A stretch of 6,960 bases of DNA from Lachnospiraceae bacterium (GTDB lineage Bacteria; Bacillota; Clostridia; Lachnospirales; Lachnospiraceae), in assembly GCA_022798035.1 (NCBI GenBank), contig JAAWLS010000129.1, forward strand, positions 1 through 6,960, given 5' to 3'. This document shows positions 6,926-6,960 of this stretch, in pieces (position 1 is the first letter of the stretch; each line of letters starts with the position of its first letter). A program made the translations under genes and the position numbers. The notes below the pieces were generated by a model. It saw only the letters and a program-made list of their open reading frames with translations, searched no databases and had not been told where the DNA came from.

Positions 6926-6960
6926 ATGTGCGTTCACATGAGAAGAAAATATTGCTTTGG
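6926..6960 (+). CDS. Possible start of a further co-directional gene, 3' partial
   Basis: After the stop at 6901-6903 there is no hairpin or T-run before the window ends, so the operon may continue. ATG 6926 (MCVHMRRKYCF...) follows GAGGG at 6915-6919 with good spacing; an alternative is ATG 6913 in another frame (MRVANVRSHEKKILLW, open to the end), which lacks a clear Shine-Dalgarno. Too little sequence is present to choose between them or to name a product. Confidence 0.25.
   Translation, partial: MCVHMRRKYCF

Overview
The window looks like a piece of a low-to-mid-GC Bacillota chromosome, most likely a gut clostridium of the Lachnospiraceae type. This rests on strong AGGAGG-like ribosome binding sites, an extended -10 promoter, AGA/AGG-rich codon use and the character of the flanking PLP enzyme. 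The lineage is an inference; no rRNA or marker gene is present.

Layout: (1) 1-1199, the nearly complete 3' part of a MalY/PatB-type PLP-dependent C-S lyase/aminotransferase whose start lies a few codons before the window. (2) 1200-1417, a compact, highly structured non-coding stretch. It holds an extended -10 box, a possible 17-codon leader peptide, a perfect 19-bp inverted repeat, a GC-rich imperfect hairpin and a textbook intrinsic terminator ending only 29 bases before the next start codon. (3) 1418-4183, a 921-residue protein with an N-terminal DUF4062/TIR-like nucleotide-binding-type domain, a coiled coil and a long TPR-like helical region. (4) 4180-6903, a 907-residue protein with an N-terminal GxGxxG Rossmann (TrkA-N-like) domain, a RyR-like domain, a second Rossmann-like segment and an unassigned C-terminus. 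(5) 6904-6960, the possible beginning of a further co-directional gene.

Genes 2 and 3 overlap by ATGA and must be translationally coupled, so they form one functional unit. DUF4062-like domains on TPR or NTPase scaffolds, and RyR domains joined to Rossmann nucleotide-binding domains, are both architectures repeatedly linked by comparative genomics to prokaryotic conflict and immune signalling. The pair is therefore a candidate two-component defence or stress-signalling cassette, with one nucleotide- or NAD-handling module in each protein. That role is inferred from domains only.

The most unusual feature is the leader. A terminator sits between the only visible promoter and the cassette, and its upstream stem arm can pair instead with a segment inside the short leader ORF. 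This would allow ribosome-controlled attenuation of the cassette, although the same elements could simply be the 3' end of gene 1 plus a dispersed repeat.
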